The notes under the pieces are model-generated. The model did not search any database. It was not told where the DNA came from and saw nothing but the letters and a program-made list of their open reading frames with translations. Positions 36,845 through 49,020 of a DNA stretch of 64,000 nucleotides are shown here, one piece after another; within the stretch, counting starts at the first letter, position 1, and every line of letters begins with the position of its first letter. A program made the position numbers and the translations under genes. The stretch is from Serinus canaria. Taxonomy: Eukaryota; Chordata; Aves; Passeriformes; Fringillidae. The stretch lies in contig NC_066323.1 in NCBI RefSeq assembly GCF_022539315.1, positions 15,675,719-15,739,718 on the forward strand. The letters are read 5' to 3'.

Positions 36845-36961
36845 ATGCAGGGCCCTCTTTCTTTCCCCACAGTGCCTCTGCAGTGCCTTGCCTGATCCAT
36901 TCCTGGGCTGGTTTCTGTTGCTGGGGCAGGAAACAACTTTTTTGTCAGGAGGACATTAGTG
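36832..36961 (+). promoter_or_regulatory. Candidate TATA-type promoter with leader and splice donor
   Basis: The second repeat unit ends with CCTATTTAAG (36831-36840). About 25-30 bp later is a pyrimidine-rich stretch (36851-36869) where a start site could lie, or which could serve as a splice acceptor ending in CCACAG at 36872. A donor-like GTG-GTGAGT follows at 36962. Two readings are possible: a short first exon of about 100 bases made from the TATA-like box, or an internal exon of 89 bases (36873-36961). Both are inferred from sequence only. Confidence 0.3.
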
Positions 36962-38916
36962 GTGAGTCAGCTTTAGTACTGTTTTCATATCATGCTTTTA
37001 ATTTGAAAGTTTTTTGGTTTTTTTGTTTCTGTAATTTATCTTGTCAAATCACTTCATGTCTATAGAGTAGAAGTGATCTTTAAGCCAAATTGTCTGAATG
37101 CTCAGGACGAAAATGAGATAACACAAGTTTCTTTTTTCTCCTCTGTGAGGTATCTGCCAAGTTTCAGGCTCAGATGGGAATTAAAATGTCAGCCAACTGG
37201 GCCAAACCACAACCTGTGATAAACTCTGGCCTTCAATGGAGGTTGCTCTGTTATGCTTAGTTTGGTATGAAATCACCTTGCAGTAGCTTGGAGTTAAGCT
37301 CTTATATCTTCTCCTTTTCCTCTGTGCAATGCTTACTACACCTTGAGACTTGGAAGTTTTTGTTTTGATTGAACAATATGCAGAGTGAAAAATAGCCTTC
37401 TAAAGTGAATGTCCCTCCTTGTTCCTTCAAGATCCTTTCCCCAGTCCTTAGTACTTTTAACAGCCATCTCTGGGACCAGTGGTACTGTTTGAAACCCACA
37501 CAAGTTGTAAGGTTTGAAATAGTTCTGCTATAGTTTCTTAAGCTCCACCTGTGTAGTAATTTGGGGATTGAAAGCAGCTGTGAGAGCTGGTCAGGTGTGC
37601 TGCAACCAGGGGGGCTGGAAGAGCTTGAATCTGAGAGCTGCTGTGGAAAAGAGCTGCTTTCAAAACTCTGCTAGAGCTTGGGCATTGCTTTGCAAGGTAG
37701 CAGATTTTCCTGTGTCAAATTACACTAAACACACATTGTATTGTAGGTGACTGTACTGTACATGAATACACACTTTTCTAACAGCACTGGTAGAGGTGCT
37801 GAACCATTTGTTGGGATTTTGGTTTGTTATTCACGGATATCATTGGTTAATTTAATAGCCTTTACAAGTTTTCAAAGTCAGTTTGAAGATTCTCATGTTT
37901 CCTTGAGATTTTTCTGTCATTAAAGGTACAAGAACCTGGTCCTTGGCCAATATTTCACAAGGATTAGAACAGTAAAAATGAAAGGAATCCTGTTAATCTG
38001 CCTAAACAGTTACTGCAGACATTTGAGTTGTGGGGAATAGAGGTGGATTTATTGGTTGTTTGTGAGAGAGAAATAGTTGAAAACAGGCAGTTTTGTATTC
38101 TGTGCAGCTTGTTGCAAGTCTTGATTATATAACAATTCTACACTAAACCAATAACAAAATGTTGTTAGAATATACTTACAGTTTCCAGTGGAGAATTTCA
38201 CTGGCCACAGGAAGGTAAGAATGATTATTATAACACATAAGAGGAAGATTGAGAAATGGAATAAATTAGTGAAAACATGGCCTTGTAATGTTTTTGGGAG
38301 AGGCAGTGCCCTAAGTGAATCGCGCAAAAGGGGCCACATGCAACTGCAAGCCCCAGGAAATTAATGGAGTCTTACCAGGTCAAGACCCACCTTGTACGAA
38401 TGCATTTGAAGTCTTTGAACACACAAGATTTTTTTTCTGCCATTTTAACTATTTCTTCTATTAGTATCAGCATAACTGGAATTCCTCATAGTACTTGTTC
38501 AGTGCTCATTTCATCCTTTAATAAAAGGATCTGTCTTTCTAAAGATAAGCTTATTTTTCCACCCCAAAGAGAAAAGCAAGAATGCTTGACAGCTCCTTTC
38601 TTTCTTTCCTCTACTCACTATGCAGCAAATAATCAATCTTGACTGAATGACATTTTAGAGAAATTACAGTCGTAAATGTGTCAGTACTTAAGAAAAGTGT
38701 AAAATGCCCCTTGCATTTGCATGGGTGGGAAATCAGAATTTAGCTAAATATACATGTGTCTGAAGAAAGCATAGAAATAAAAAGGATCTTGTAACAAGAA
38801 AATTACAAGGCAGCTTTTTGAAGAAAATTGCATGAATGGTCACCACTGTGAAGATTTAAATGGGTGGCTCCCAAATAAATCCTTGAAGAGTAAGGGTGCC
38901 TAATTCTGGTGGTGCT
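36962..38916. other. Unannotated non-coding stretch
   Basis: Nothing identifiable. A 21-base segment on the minus strand near 38173-38193 has a pyrimidine tract and a GTAAGT-like donor, but a segment of that size cannot be supported as an exon. Confidence 0.4.
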
Positions 38917-38945
38917 GAGGTCTGATGCCCTTGGCATCAGACCTC
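38917..38945. repeat. Perfect inverted repeat, 13-bp arms, 3-base spacer
   Basis: GAGGTCTGATGCC and GGCATCAGACCTC flank CTT. Exact pairing with such a short spacer fits a template-switch origin. Confidence 0.9.
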
Positions 38946-39227
38946 TTCTTAGAAAAGCTTCTTCTTGTGCTCTCTTTGTTGCTTCAAGATGAAACATCAC
39001 ATACCAAATGTAATTCCTCTTTTCTGGGCTTGTCTGCAACTGTTTGTCTCTTTCCTTTCTCCCAGGTTTTTGGTACAATGTATTTACCATTATTTCAATA
39101 ATAACATGCATTGATCCTTTAAACACATACAGTTTAAAGCTTTTTCCCAGTGGCACCTCAGCAGGCTTTGCAAACAGTGATCAATCAATAACCTTCACAA
39201 AGCCCTCTGCATCCCCCTCTTAGTTAC
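38946..39227. other. Unannotated non-coding stretch
   Basis: Nothing beyond a 117-codon minus-strand open frame (38803-39156) that resembles no known protein. Confidence 0.35.
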
Positions 39228-39345
39228 GCAGCTAGGGAACTGAAGGATAGGGGTGTTGAAAGACTTGGCCAAGGTCACACAAGAAGTTGGTAGCTGACTT
39301 TTTAAGTCTCAGACTCCTATTTCAGACTTCAGACCACACGTCCTG
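39228..39345 (-). repeat. MIR-like CORE-SINE fragment
   Basis: The sequence around 39231-39300 follows the order of a reversed MIR element: AGGGAACTGAAGG, then a segment like AGAGGTTAAGTGACTTG, then CCAAGGTCACACAAG, then a GTTGGTAGC-type segment and a final part leading into AGACTCCT near 39311. MIR elements are tRNA-derived SINEs spread in early amniotes, and their copies in birds are old and decayed. The call rests on my memory of the consensus. Boundaries are approximate. Confidence 0.6.
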
Positions 39346-41380
39346 CACATAAGCATGTTTATATTTTGGGCAGGGTATAGGGAACAGTCTTGCCAGAGTG
39401 ACTTTCCAGGTCAGTGACTATTCCTCTACAAATTCTAAGCTTTCCAAAGCCAAATGTCTGAAAAGGAAAAATATGAGGGATGCTTCAAGAGTGAGAAAGC
39501 TGATGTTGCAAGGATGTAGATTTCTCACTAAGGGAAACCACTGAAGTGTTCCAACATAATTTGGTTTGCCACCAACCAACAGGCTGGTGATGGTGACACT
39601 GTCTTGCAGTCAGCCTGTGTGAGGTGTTGGTTAATGTTGCTATAACAGATACTCATTATAACCTACAGTTACCCACAGTTTACTCTGTTTATGCAACCAT
39701 TTAGTGGTTATTCATTAAAAATAAAATTTATGTATGGTTATTGGATGTGTATTTTGGCAGGGAAGTGACCTTGGCAGAAACCTGTCTGGATCAACACTCA
39801 GCTAGCAGTCACTCTTTATGTTGTAGTATAAAACCTTGTTAAATAATATTTTGTTTCTATCTTCAATTGCTGTTATATAAGATCAGTAATGAAAGTCTCC
39901 CAAAGGGTTGGTAAATGGAGTGAGTTTTTCTGTACATTTTCTCTATAAAATAAAGAGCTAAGCCAATGAGTGTCAACATTATTGCCTAGTTGAAGTACTT
40001 GCTATAAACTCTGATAGTAAATTGTTTACTTTTAGATTTTTTCAGTCTAAAAGTTCTCTACATTTAAATGCAATTTGAATGGCTTTTGGAGAACTAAGGA
40101 TAATTCACATTCAGAAAGCATTTAACTTTCATTTCAGTGAGACTACTCACATGCTTAGAGTTAAGTGGTTGGTTGAATTGTTTAATGCTCAGAAAAGACA
40201 CTAAAAATAAAGCCAGGGAGAATCTGTGGCTTCCAGTGCCAAAACTGATTGTAGCTGTGATATTTTAAAAAGACACCTTAATGTCAATGTACAATGTCAT
40301 TGTGTTTTACTAATTTTCATTTACTTGATGTAATTTCAATACAGCTTCAATTTTGCAATGTTTTTCCCTGGCTTTTGTGATTTATTTTTGACCCTTTAAA
40401 ACAAAACCTTTGCATGAAAATCAGTGGATGGAAAGCTGCTATAAAGCTAAGAAGGCATGTTGATTCCTGCATGGATTATATTTAAATATATTGGTGCAAG
40501 TTATTGGCAGCTTGAGGATAGAGGAAGGCTAATTGTGATGTCAGTTCATCTTTATCAACATTATCCAGAGTAGCTAGGACCAAGGTCTGAGGGGTGCATT
40601 TGTGCTTCTAGAGGCAGAGACATCTTACATGGACAGAAAGAAATGGTTTGTCATCTTATGGACTGCTGAAAGTAGTTGTGGTTCAGAGACCTCCTGTTCT
40701 TTGTTGGCTGTGATCACAAGACAGGGGCAGGAGAGCTGCAGCTGTGTGGTTGCAAGGACTCTGGGGAGCACCTAGAAAGCTTCCTCTTGTACCTCAGGGT
40801 TTGGATAGTTGGTAAGGTGAGGAACAGACAGTGGGGTCCCTACCACTTCTAGCTACTCTGACAAATGAGGGTAAATTCTATTCTCAAGTGTTTTCCCAAA
40901 CCAGGGGATATCTCCTTCTGGGGCACACCTGAGGTTCTCTCCTCACTGAGATAAGTGGTTTGTTTCTTGAGTCAGGAAAATCTGCCATAGAGCTTTGGTT
41001 GGCAGGAGAATGGAAAATGAACCTGCTCTTGGCTTCCAGAACAAAAGAAGTGGAGACCCTAGTTGTCAGAGGAAAACAAATAAATCAAGAGAAGCCTCAG
41101 GTTCTTGCTTTGGGGTAAAGTCAAACTAAGAAGTGTCTTTGCTCTGGGCTGCCTGTGGTAGACACCTTTTGGAAAAGTTAAATTTCCCCCACACTTACTA
41201 CATGGCAAGAAATATTTTCCTTATGTCCACAGGGATATCGGTCTGTCAGGTGAGAAGTGGCTACATGGTGACTTCTGAATTGTGACCAGCACTGCTGTGT
41301 GTGCCTCAGCCCAGCATTGGCTATGGCCCTTTCTGATTGATTGGTGTTAGGAAGCCAGGGCAGATTCAGTTTCTCCCTCC
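39346..41380. other. Unannotated AT-rich stretch
   Basis: No gene, repeat family or strong structure was recognised. Open frames are under 100 codons. Confidence 0.4.
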
Positions 41381-41404
41381 GGGAGGGGGGGGGGGGGTGG
41401 GGGG
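41381..41404. repeat. Poly-G tract with G-quadruplex potential
   Basis: GGGA, thirteen G, T and six G follow one another, preceded by TCCCTCC, with which the first part can pair. Runs of G of this length can form quadruplexes and cause dropouts in sequencing, so the exact length is uncertain. Confidence 0.85.
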
Positions 41405-43113
41405 CAAAAATAGAAAAGGAGGAATGCAGGACTGTTTTAATGATGCTTCTTTTGAACATCAAAGAGGTTATGACTGGCTTTTGCAGGACACTCTGTATTT
41501 TTTTAGACCATAGACCTCACCTACCTGAGTGGGCTAGTAACACCAGTTTCCATGATTAATTTGCTCAATCCCCTGGCTTTGAGCTGAGATCTTCTTTCTC
41601 ACTGTTAAATTGTGCCCATATGGTGAACAGAGCAGTTTATGTAGTCCTAACAGAAATTAAAAAATGACTTTTGCCTCCTGGCCCCTCAGCATTCCCCAGG
41701 ATGTTCTGCCTTAGAGTCCTTGCTCAGGGCTCTCCCTGGCCCTGCTGGTGTGGGCACTGTGGCAGGAGGGTCTGGCTGCCTGGCCTCAAACTGTTGTAGC
41801 ACTGGGCTATATGTGTGGCATTCAATCTTCCCACAGTGGCAGCACATCTACCCCTACCCCATCTTTTCTCTTTGCAAGGGAGAAGCATCTTTGTCCCTCA
41901 GAACAACTGTACTGGGAGGTGTTTCTGAGTGGCTCAGTGTGTGAGAAGGACTCCAGATCACTTCTGTTCCTTTCCCTATCACAGCATTTTTGTAAGAATC
42001 CATCATATTTCCAGTGGCTCTGTAAGAATGTCTTGGGAAAATCTTGCAGCATTGTAATGCAAAGAAATCATCAATACTGGTAAGGGATATAATGCAGTGA
42101 AGAGAAAGTCTTTAGTTTGATAACTTTGAGAGCTGGAATTTGAAGCCTTTCAGGAAGCTCTTACAAAATTGCTATTGCTTTTGTATTTATAGCTGGTTTT
42201 TTTGTGCTGTGTTTTCTCTGTACCTCATGTAATGTTGTACAGGATGTTTCTTATATCTAAGGAGAGGACTATGTGCCGTGCCATGCTAGGGATAGAGTGA
42301 TGAAATGGCCTTTATGCACATGGCCATCAGGAACCATTGAGTGAGCACTGCTCTTCACAGCAAAACAAGGCATGCAGTTAGGGGATGGAGTCCAGAGCCA
42401 CACTTCTCATTTGTTCAGCTTCTAGGGATCCTAAAGGTCCCTTGAATATGAGAAAATACTGGGGGGAAAAAATGGATAACGATAAAGGGGTCATTTCATA
42501 TGACTAGATACGTGGTTTCTCCTGCACAAATATGGCTCTAATTTTGTATCTGGGTGTTTGTCTACCATAGCCTATACATGCACTTCTCCCACCCTTTAAT
42601 TTTTTTTTCTCTACTGTAGAACAACTTAGGAGCCGAGTAAGCTGTATCCTGGAAAAACACATTGCAGGAAATGGTATTTACCCTTTGATTTTTAGGTCCT
42701 TCCTCTGCTGTGATATACAGTAACTTGTTTTGTCTTTACTCAGGGAACAGGCTTTCTCCATTTAGATTTATGGCAATGGCTCATTGCTGTTAGAGGAGGC
42801 TTTACTGCCTTTCATAAAATAAGGGGAGAAAGGCCATGTTTTCCACTTATTTTACAACTTTCCATACTGTCTGGAGACCAAGGAATTTTGAATTATATAT
42901 TTGTTTGATTGCAAGATATTCATTGCCCTGGATTGGCTGCTACTGTTCTGACTTTGAAGTGTCACTCCATGCACAGCCCCGTTGAACTCAAAAGAAGCCT
43001 TTATAGAGTGACTTGGCTAAATCAAAGTAAGGGTTTGCAGCACTTATTCCGGAATAGAGTATTTATATACCCAGTTAAATGCTTGGAGAGCAATGTAGTA
43101 TCCATTGAGGCTG
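41405..43113. other. Unannotated non-coding stretch
   Basis: Overlapping plus-strand open frames around 41720-42083 (74 and 111 codons) disagree in frame and resemble nothing known. No repeat family was recognised. Confidence 0.35.
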
Positions 43114-43137
43114 CATATTCACCTCCAGGTGAATATG
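43114..43137. repeat. Perfect near-palindrome, 11-bp arms, 2-base spacer
   Basis: CATATTCACCT, CC, AGGTGAATATG. Confidence 0.9.
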
Positions 43138-45611
43138 AATTCTGAGTATTGAATTCTTTGTATTGACATAGCCAGGGATGCTATTCAGTATCAGCAAAGG
43201 AATCAGAATCTGGACTGCATATATTATTGCATGATGATAAAGGAGAAAAGCTGAAACCAGTGTGGGGAGTTGATACATACCCCTAGCACATGCTTGAAGC
43301 CTTTCTATTTAACTGTAAGAGAGGACCACTTCCCATTTCTCTTTCTACATTTCACTGAATCATTCTGGGATGCTGCCAGGATAGGATTTACTTTCTATGC
43401 CTTTGCTCTGTGCTTCTTTAACTCCACCTGCCTTTTGTTATGTTGGAGGCTTGCACTGATTGAGTTACAACCTCAGTCTCCTCCTGGCAGGCTCCGAATT
43501 CTATTCCAAATTGCCTCTGTTGCCTTGGAAATGCCAGATCAGTATGCTGAGGTACTTGATTGTAGGCAGTGGCCTTATGGACACCAAAGCTGTCTCTCTG
43601 TAATGTCTATCTAATGGATTAGTGCTCAAAACACCTCCCAGCACTGTGAGCACCTCCCAGGTACTACAGGGCCAAGGACCTTCAACAGTAAAGTGGGAAT
43701 TGGCAGGGCAAGCATAATTTTCTTTCAGCCCTTACTAACAACTTAAAATTAACATAAAAGTGAAGTTCCAGGGTGTAAAATTGCAGAAGGAGAAATAAAA
43801 AAAATTGACTGAAGTTTGTGGAAAAGTTCTATAACTTCCATCTGCATACAGTTATAAGCCTTCGTATTTGCAATATTTAAGGACTTTTATACACTTTTAC
43901 CATGGTAGTGTTTTTGGAATATTAAGGATATAATAATGAAGGGAACACTGACAAGATGCAGAAGTAGGTTTTTTTTTTCCCCCAAACTAACTGTTATAAA
44001 AGCTGTAGGCAAGCATATGTTTGAGAATTTCCTACTGGTTTACTATTTTATAATGCTACTTAAAAATACAATGGATAAAATTTTATTTCTGATCCAGAGT
44101 TACATTCATATGTAAAGATAGCTGTTGTACAGAAAGAAACAAGTAACAAATCAGTAAAAATGTCTCTTTACATAAATTTTCCATGTTTTGATTGCTTTAT
44201 GTGCTAGCCCTGATATCTTTAATCTCCAAGATCTACAGTCATTCAACTGCTTTCTTTTTTAATAACTTACACTTGAATTTTTCTAAGAAAAAAAGGTTCT
44301 TTATACAGCTGTATGCTTTCATGAGGAATTAATGACTTGATAAACATTAGACTGCTATTGTTTATTCAAATGCAGTCAGCTCCCTGAAAAGAAGGCCAGG
44401 TCACATAGTGTATGCATGATTTAGTGCAAGAAAGGGAAAATATGTTTTTTGTAGCAAAACAAAGAGTAGGATCCACAGCATAAACACCAGTAATTTCATA
44501 ATGGAAAAATTCTCCTCTGTTAGAGAACTCCCTGCTCCTCAATCACAGTTCTCTTTTCTCTAGGCAAAGAATGGCAAAGAACCAAGTCCAAGTATTTGAG
44601 TCAAGCTTTCTGTAGCTCTTCGTGGGTCTCTAATCAATGAACAAACTATGTCTATTAAAAGATACTGAAATAACAGTAAAGGCTAATAGAAATGCCTTGG
44701 CTACCGAAGTTAGTTTTGTTTTAAAGATTATGCCTGAAAGTCACCATTTATTTTGTGTGGGGATCTTGAGAAGGCCAGTAAGAAGGGTTTTAGCCATGAG
44801 GCAGTAAAGCACTTAATGTGTAACAATTTTGTTGATTGCCTGTGGAAGGACAGATAATAGAGCCCTTTTATTTTCCCCTAAGAGTTCAGGAGATGATACT
44901 GAAATTCACATTTTCAGGAATGTCTTTTTGAGGAGTCATGATAGAAACAAAGTGACAGCTGAGGATTTCAAATATATTCCTTGAGGTTGTTTGTGAAAAC
45001 CTCTGCCAGGGCCCCTGTTTTTGGTACAGGTTTTATTTATGTGGGCTGCTGTCTGGGGACATGGTGTGCAGTATTCTGTGCCCTACAAATTACTACTTTC
45101 CAAGTTTCAAATGTTCAGCTCTAAATGCCTAAGCCTTTGGGTAACACATGTATGCATTTTAACATTTTGCACCCAGTAGTTAACATACACCTGGGAAAGG
45201 GCTGACTCCAGGCTGCTGGAGGTTCCATGGGGTGTATTGCCCCAAGAATGCAATTTTTTCTAAGGGTCAAAACCTGTCAGTTCTGTGTGACCCAGTGGAA
45301 CTAGGGAAGAGCTGCTGTCTGGGGGAGAATGGGAATATAGGGGTAGGGGGAATATGGAGCCTTTGGGATCCCTCAGCCTGGTTTACTGCTGCAAAGTCTC
45401 CCAGGGCATCAGCAGGAGGATGAAGATGGAAGCAGGCACAGAGCAATGACATCAGCAGCCTCTTTGCTTGTTATCCCACAGGGATGTTTTCTGTTGTTAT
45501 TGTGACTTTGCCAGCCCCAGGAAGCCACTGTCTGCTTTGTGGCTACAGCTGGCCATAGCTGGTGTCAGGAGATGCTGCCATGTCAGTCTAGGATTTACAG
45601 AACTGGGGTTA
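43138..45611. other. Unannotated AT-rich stretch
   Basis: Contains a T10C5 homopolymer junction near 43970-43984 and a 114-codon plus-strand open frame (43270-43614) with no recognisable homology. Nothing else was identified. Confidence 0.4.
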
Positions 45612-45790
45612 TCCCAGAATGGGATGGGTTCGAAGGGACCATAGCAGGTCACCTGGTCCTGCTCAGGCAGGGCTATCCTTGAGCCCATGGCACAGGATTT
45701 CATCCAGACCGTTCTGGAGCATGTCCAGTGAGTGAGACTCTATACCCTGTTCCAGTCCTTGGGCCTCTGTTCGTCTTTATGAAAGCCTTG
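45612..45790 (-). repeat. CR1 LINE 3'-end fragment
   Basis: Reading the plus strand, CAGAATGGGATGGGTTCGAAGGGACCA, then GGTCACCTGGTCCTGCTCAGGCAGGGC, then a part resembling CAGACGGCTTTTGAATGTCTCCAGTGAGGGAGACTCCA, matches in order the reverse complement of the CR1 3' untranslated region. CR1 is the dominant LINE in birds. The copy is 5'-truncated, as most are, and decayed, with the far end near 45790 uncertain. It carries no reverse transcriptase sequence. The short minus-strand open frame over it is incidental. Confidence 0.8.
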
Positions 45791-48700
45791 CAATAGTAAT
45801 TATCCTAGAATGAGCTGAGTTACTAAAAGAGTCTAGCATCAGTTATTGTGGTAATTATTGGGTCTAACTGGAGTGGATAATTCTGTTGTGTATTATGGAA
45901 ATGGAGTAGGTTGGTCTGCAGTCTTGTAACAGCAGAAGTATTTTAACTTGGATCTAGAACAGGTTGTCAGGAGTTGACTCTAAAATGTAACACAAAGCTC
46001 ACACCAACGGCAAGTTTGCTGATGACTTCAGTGGTCAGTGGGTCTTGCCAAAGAGATCCATATCTTCTTCTTTCACTGGTGCCAGTGACAGAGTTCCCAT
46101 TGCGTGGGAGAAAGCCAGGGTGGTCCTCCAGCATGAATAATAGGGACATTAATTTAGTCACACTTTTTTTTTGGCTGTGTGAGAGTAAGACTTCTTTTCA
46201 GACAATTCCAGTTATTGTTGTCATCTTCTACTTTGAAAATAAGCAACATATGAAACACCTTGAAGTGTCAAATATACATAGAAATGATGTTTTCCAAGAA
46301 AGCAGCCTGAAGTTTTGATTATGGATGTAACTGAGGAGAGTATGGTTGAAAAGTCAAACTTCTAATTTTGAGAGGGGAGGGGTCCCAGGGCATGTGATTT
46401 ATTTTTTTATCATAGTTCTGGTTGGCAGTGTTGATAACTGACATAGATCTATGTTCTTTTATGGAATTTTTTATTTTGGAGTGCAGGGTCAAGCACCATA
46501 CAATGATGCAGAATGTTAAACTTTTGACTAATTTGAATACTAATAAATATGTTAATAGGTAGGAACTGATGTAAGAAATATACAGTTTTATATGCGGCCA
46601 TGGGCATTTTGATTTAAAAGATCACAGAGTAAAGCAGCTTGCACTAGACAGTTACAGGGCAATTGTTGAGTGTTTTCTGCTTGTCATATTGAATTACATG
46701 TAGTGTTTTATGGAGTAGTCCCTGTTTAGGCCTCCTAACCCAGAATAATATTTTACTGAAATTGAATATTCTGCGGTAGATGTATGTCTAACAATAAATA
46801 ATCACCGACAGACTGAAGTATTTACTGAGGTATAGCTGTGAAATGTCAACAAGATGTTGTAAGTGCACTTGCCAGAAATTATGCATGAGAAGTGTCTTAA
46901 ATCCTAGCTTTGAAGATGGGATCTAAATTTTAAAAAAGGCACAAGCAAAAAAGCCCTACCTTTTCTGTCTTTTGTTTTCAATGAGCTTTTTACATTTTTT
47001 TGTGTATGCTCCATAAATAATATGAGGTTTGAGGCTGTGCTTCCATTGTATCAAAGATGGACACCTAAAATGCTTCCTACTGACCCATGTTTCTTAAACT
47101 CAGCAGATTTATGGCTGGATTCCACCAGTTTTAGCTGAGGTGCCAGAAAATGTCCAGTCACAGCAGGACTGAGTTTAGCACTGGCAAATTTTCCTGGCCT
47201 CCTGGCCACTCATTAATTTACTCTGGGCATGAACTCTGTGCTAAAGCTCACGCTGATGAATTTCTGCAGCTCTCCTTGATCATGCACAGTAAAATACTGC
47301 TATGATAGTCTGCACTACAATGATGCCATTGTAAGGACATAAACATCAGAACAGTTATACCATTTCAGACTAAAGGTTCACCTTGCCTACTTATTGTCTG
47401 CAGCAGTCACCAGAAGTGGATGGCTGAAGAATTTACAAATAGAGCAGGTACATGGCAGGTACACTTTGCCCAAACACTCTTGATAGCTTTTCAATAGTTT
47501 ACAGTGCAGAGATGATCAAAGAGAGAAGGCTCCTACTATTTAATTAGCTTTTGGGGTTTCTCTTTCATTAAGTTGTACAGTCTCTCCTAAAACTTACATA
47601 AACTTAGGTATCTGCTGCATCCTTTGTCAGAGTACTCACATTTTGGGTCCTTGTGAGTCTAACACATGACTAATGTTTCTTTAGATGGAAGAAAACTAGG
47701 TGTGGAGTCAATTCATGCTTAGTATTGCTGTGTACATTTTTGGTCTCATCAACTGTGATTTCTTTGCATATTAATTATAGCTGTGATCAATTAATGATGT
47801 TCAAATACATTTGATACATTCGTAAATGTGCTTTTTTTTTTTTCTTCCTGTTCAACTGCATCCTATTGGCCATTGGCAGCACTGGAAAGCAATGAAAATA
47901 AATAGAAGACAAATGCAATTTAATTTGCCTAGTTGTTATTTAGTCTCTTGATACCTGGTGGTAAGAGTGTTTTCACTTTTCTGTTTAGGAGGGAAATTAT
48001 GGCTAATATTTTAAGTGACAATTAAAAAAAAAAAAAGAGATTTGTCATTGCTGAATGAAAGTATCTCAAGTTCTGTCTGGTAGTTGGAGTGATGTAATGG
48101 GAGAGAGGAGAGTTTGTGCCTAAGCATAGCTCAAATAAGCTTGAGCAGACTGATTTTTTTTTTTTTTTTCACATCTGAAAGTGAGTGAGACTGTTATTCT
48201 GGTTGTAAATCATGGGAGAAAGCCAAGAAACCTATTGCTGCTGTCAAAACCAATTGTGTGTGTTATTGTGGCCACTGTATTGGCAAAATAAATATGTTTA
48301 CACATATAATGGAGAATATGATTGTGAGTCAGCATCAGAACTATGTCAAGTATTTCTCAGCACAACTTTTTATTCAGTGCTTTTTTGTTGGTATTTGTGG
48401 CAGTTTCTCATTAGTCTGGCTCCACTTTATTTTTTGCATGCCTACCATTATGATTCTAGCTGTAATCAGTGTGAAAAGTATTCAATAATCAAATACCAGT
48501 TCTGTGCTTCTGATGAAAAAGGTTGTGATCAAAATGTTCACAGGCCAGTTTCTTTTTTGCATTCACAGGGTTTATTCCTGACTATATTCCTCAAAGCTAT
48601 TGAGGAATCAGAGCACAGAATTCCACCTGCACAAAAGAAACTGTCCTGAAGAGTAATGACTTTTATAACTTTGCAGATATGATGAAAGGAGCTGGGTTGT

Positions 48701-48827
48701 GTCCCACATCAATTTCTTTTTCAATTTTAAATCCAGAATGAATGTGTAAATATAAAAACAATTAAAATAGAGGAATGTTCCCTCGGTTTTATATTGCAAC
48801 AATTAGTTCATATGTGGCTAAGCATTG
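45791..48827. other. Unannotated AT-rich stretch
   Basis: Includes a T16 run at 48154-48169, an A12 run near 48024 and a 145-codon plus-strand open frame at 48212-48649. That frame is cysteine-, tyrosine- and phenylalanine-rich, reflecting AT-rich DNA, and resembles no protein I know. Confidence 0.4.
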
Positions 48828-49020
48828 GAGCATGGAATCATAGAATGGTTTGTGTTGGAAGGAGCCTTAAAGACCACATGGCTTCAGTCCCCCTGCCATG
48901 GGACATTTCACAAGGACAGGTTGCTCAAAGCCCCATCAAACCCACAGCATTGGCTGTGTATCAATAGGGAGGTGGTATTAAAGGATTTCTGGAATCTATT
49001 TAAATTTCTCTCTCCAGATA
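48828..49020 (-). repeat. CR1 LINE 3'-end fragment
   Basis: The plus strand begins GGAATCATAGAATGGTTTG at 48834, the reverse complement of the CR1 tail with its ATTCTATG-type terminal repeat. Next come GTTGGAAGGAGCCTTAAAGA, CCCCCTGCCATGGGACA and CAGGTTGCTCAAAGCCCCATC, all in the order found in CR1. A weaker match to the AAGGATTTCTTCCTAATATCTAA region extends to about 49020. The copy is 5'-truncated and non-coding. It lies in the same orientation as the fragment at 45612 but is a different portion and divergence class, so it is probably an independent insertion. Confidence 0.88.

Noticed and set aside
38173..38193. 21-base micro-exon candidate on the minus strand
   Set aside because: Splice-like edges exist, but a 21-base segment carries too little information to separate from chance without transcript data. 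The same applies to a similar segment near 56346-56366.
45618..45640. GGGTTCGAAGGG as a possible tRNA B box
   Set aside because: It lies inside the CR1 fragment and corresponds to the usual GGGTTGGAAGGGACC of that family. No A box or cloverleaf can be drawn.
48212..48649. 145-codon plus-strand open frame
   Set aside because: Composition follows local AT-rich DNA (many Cys, Tyr, Phe, Leu), there is no promoter, splice or homology support, and it overlaps another open frame.
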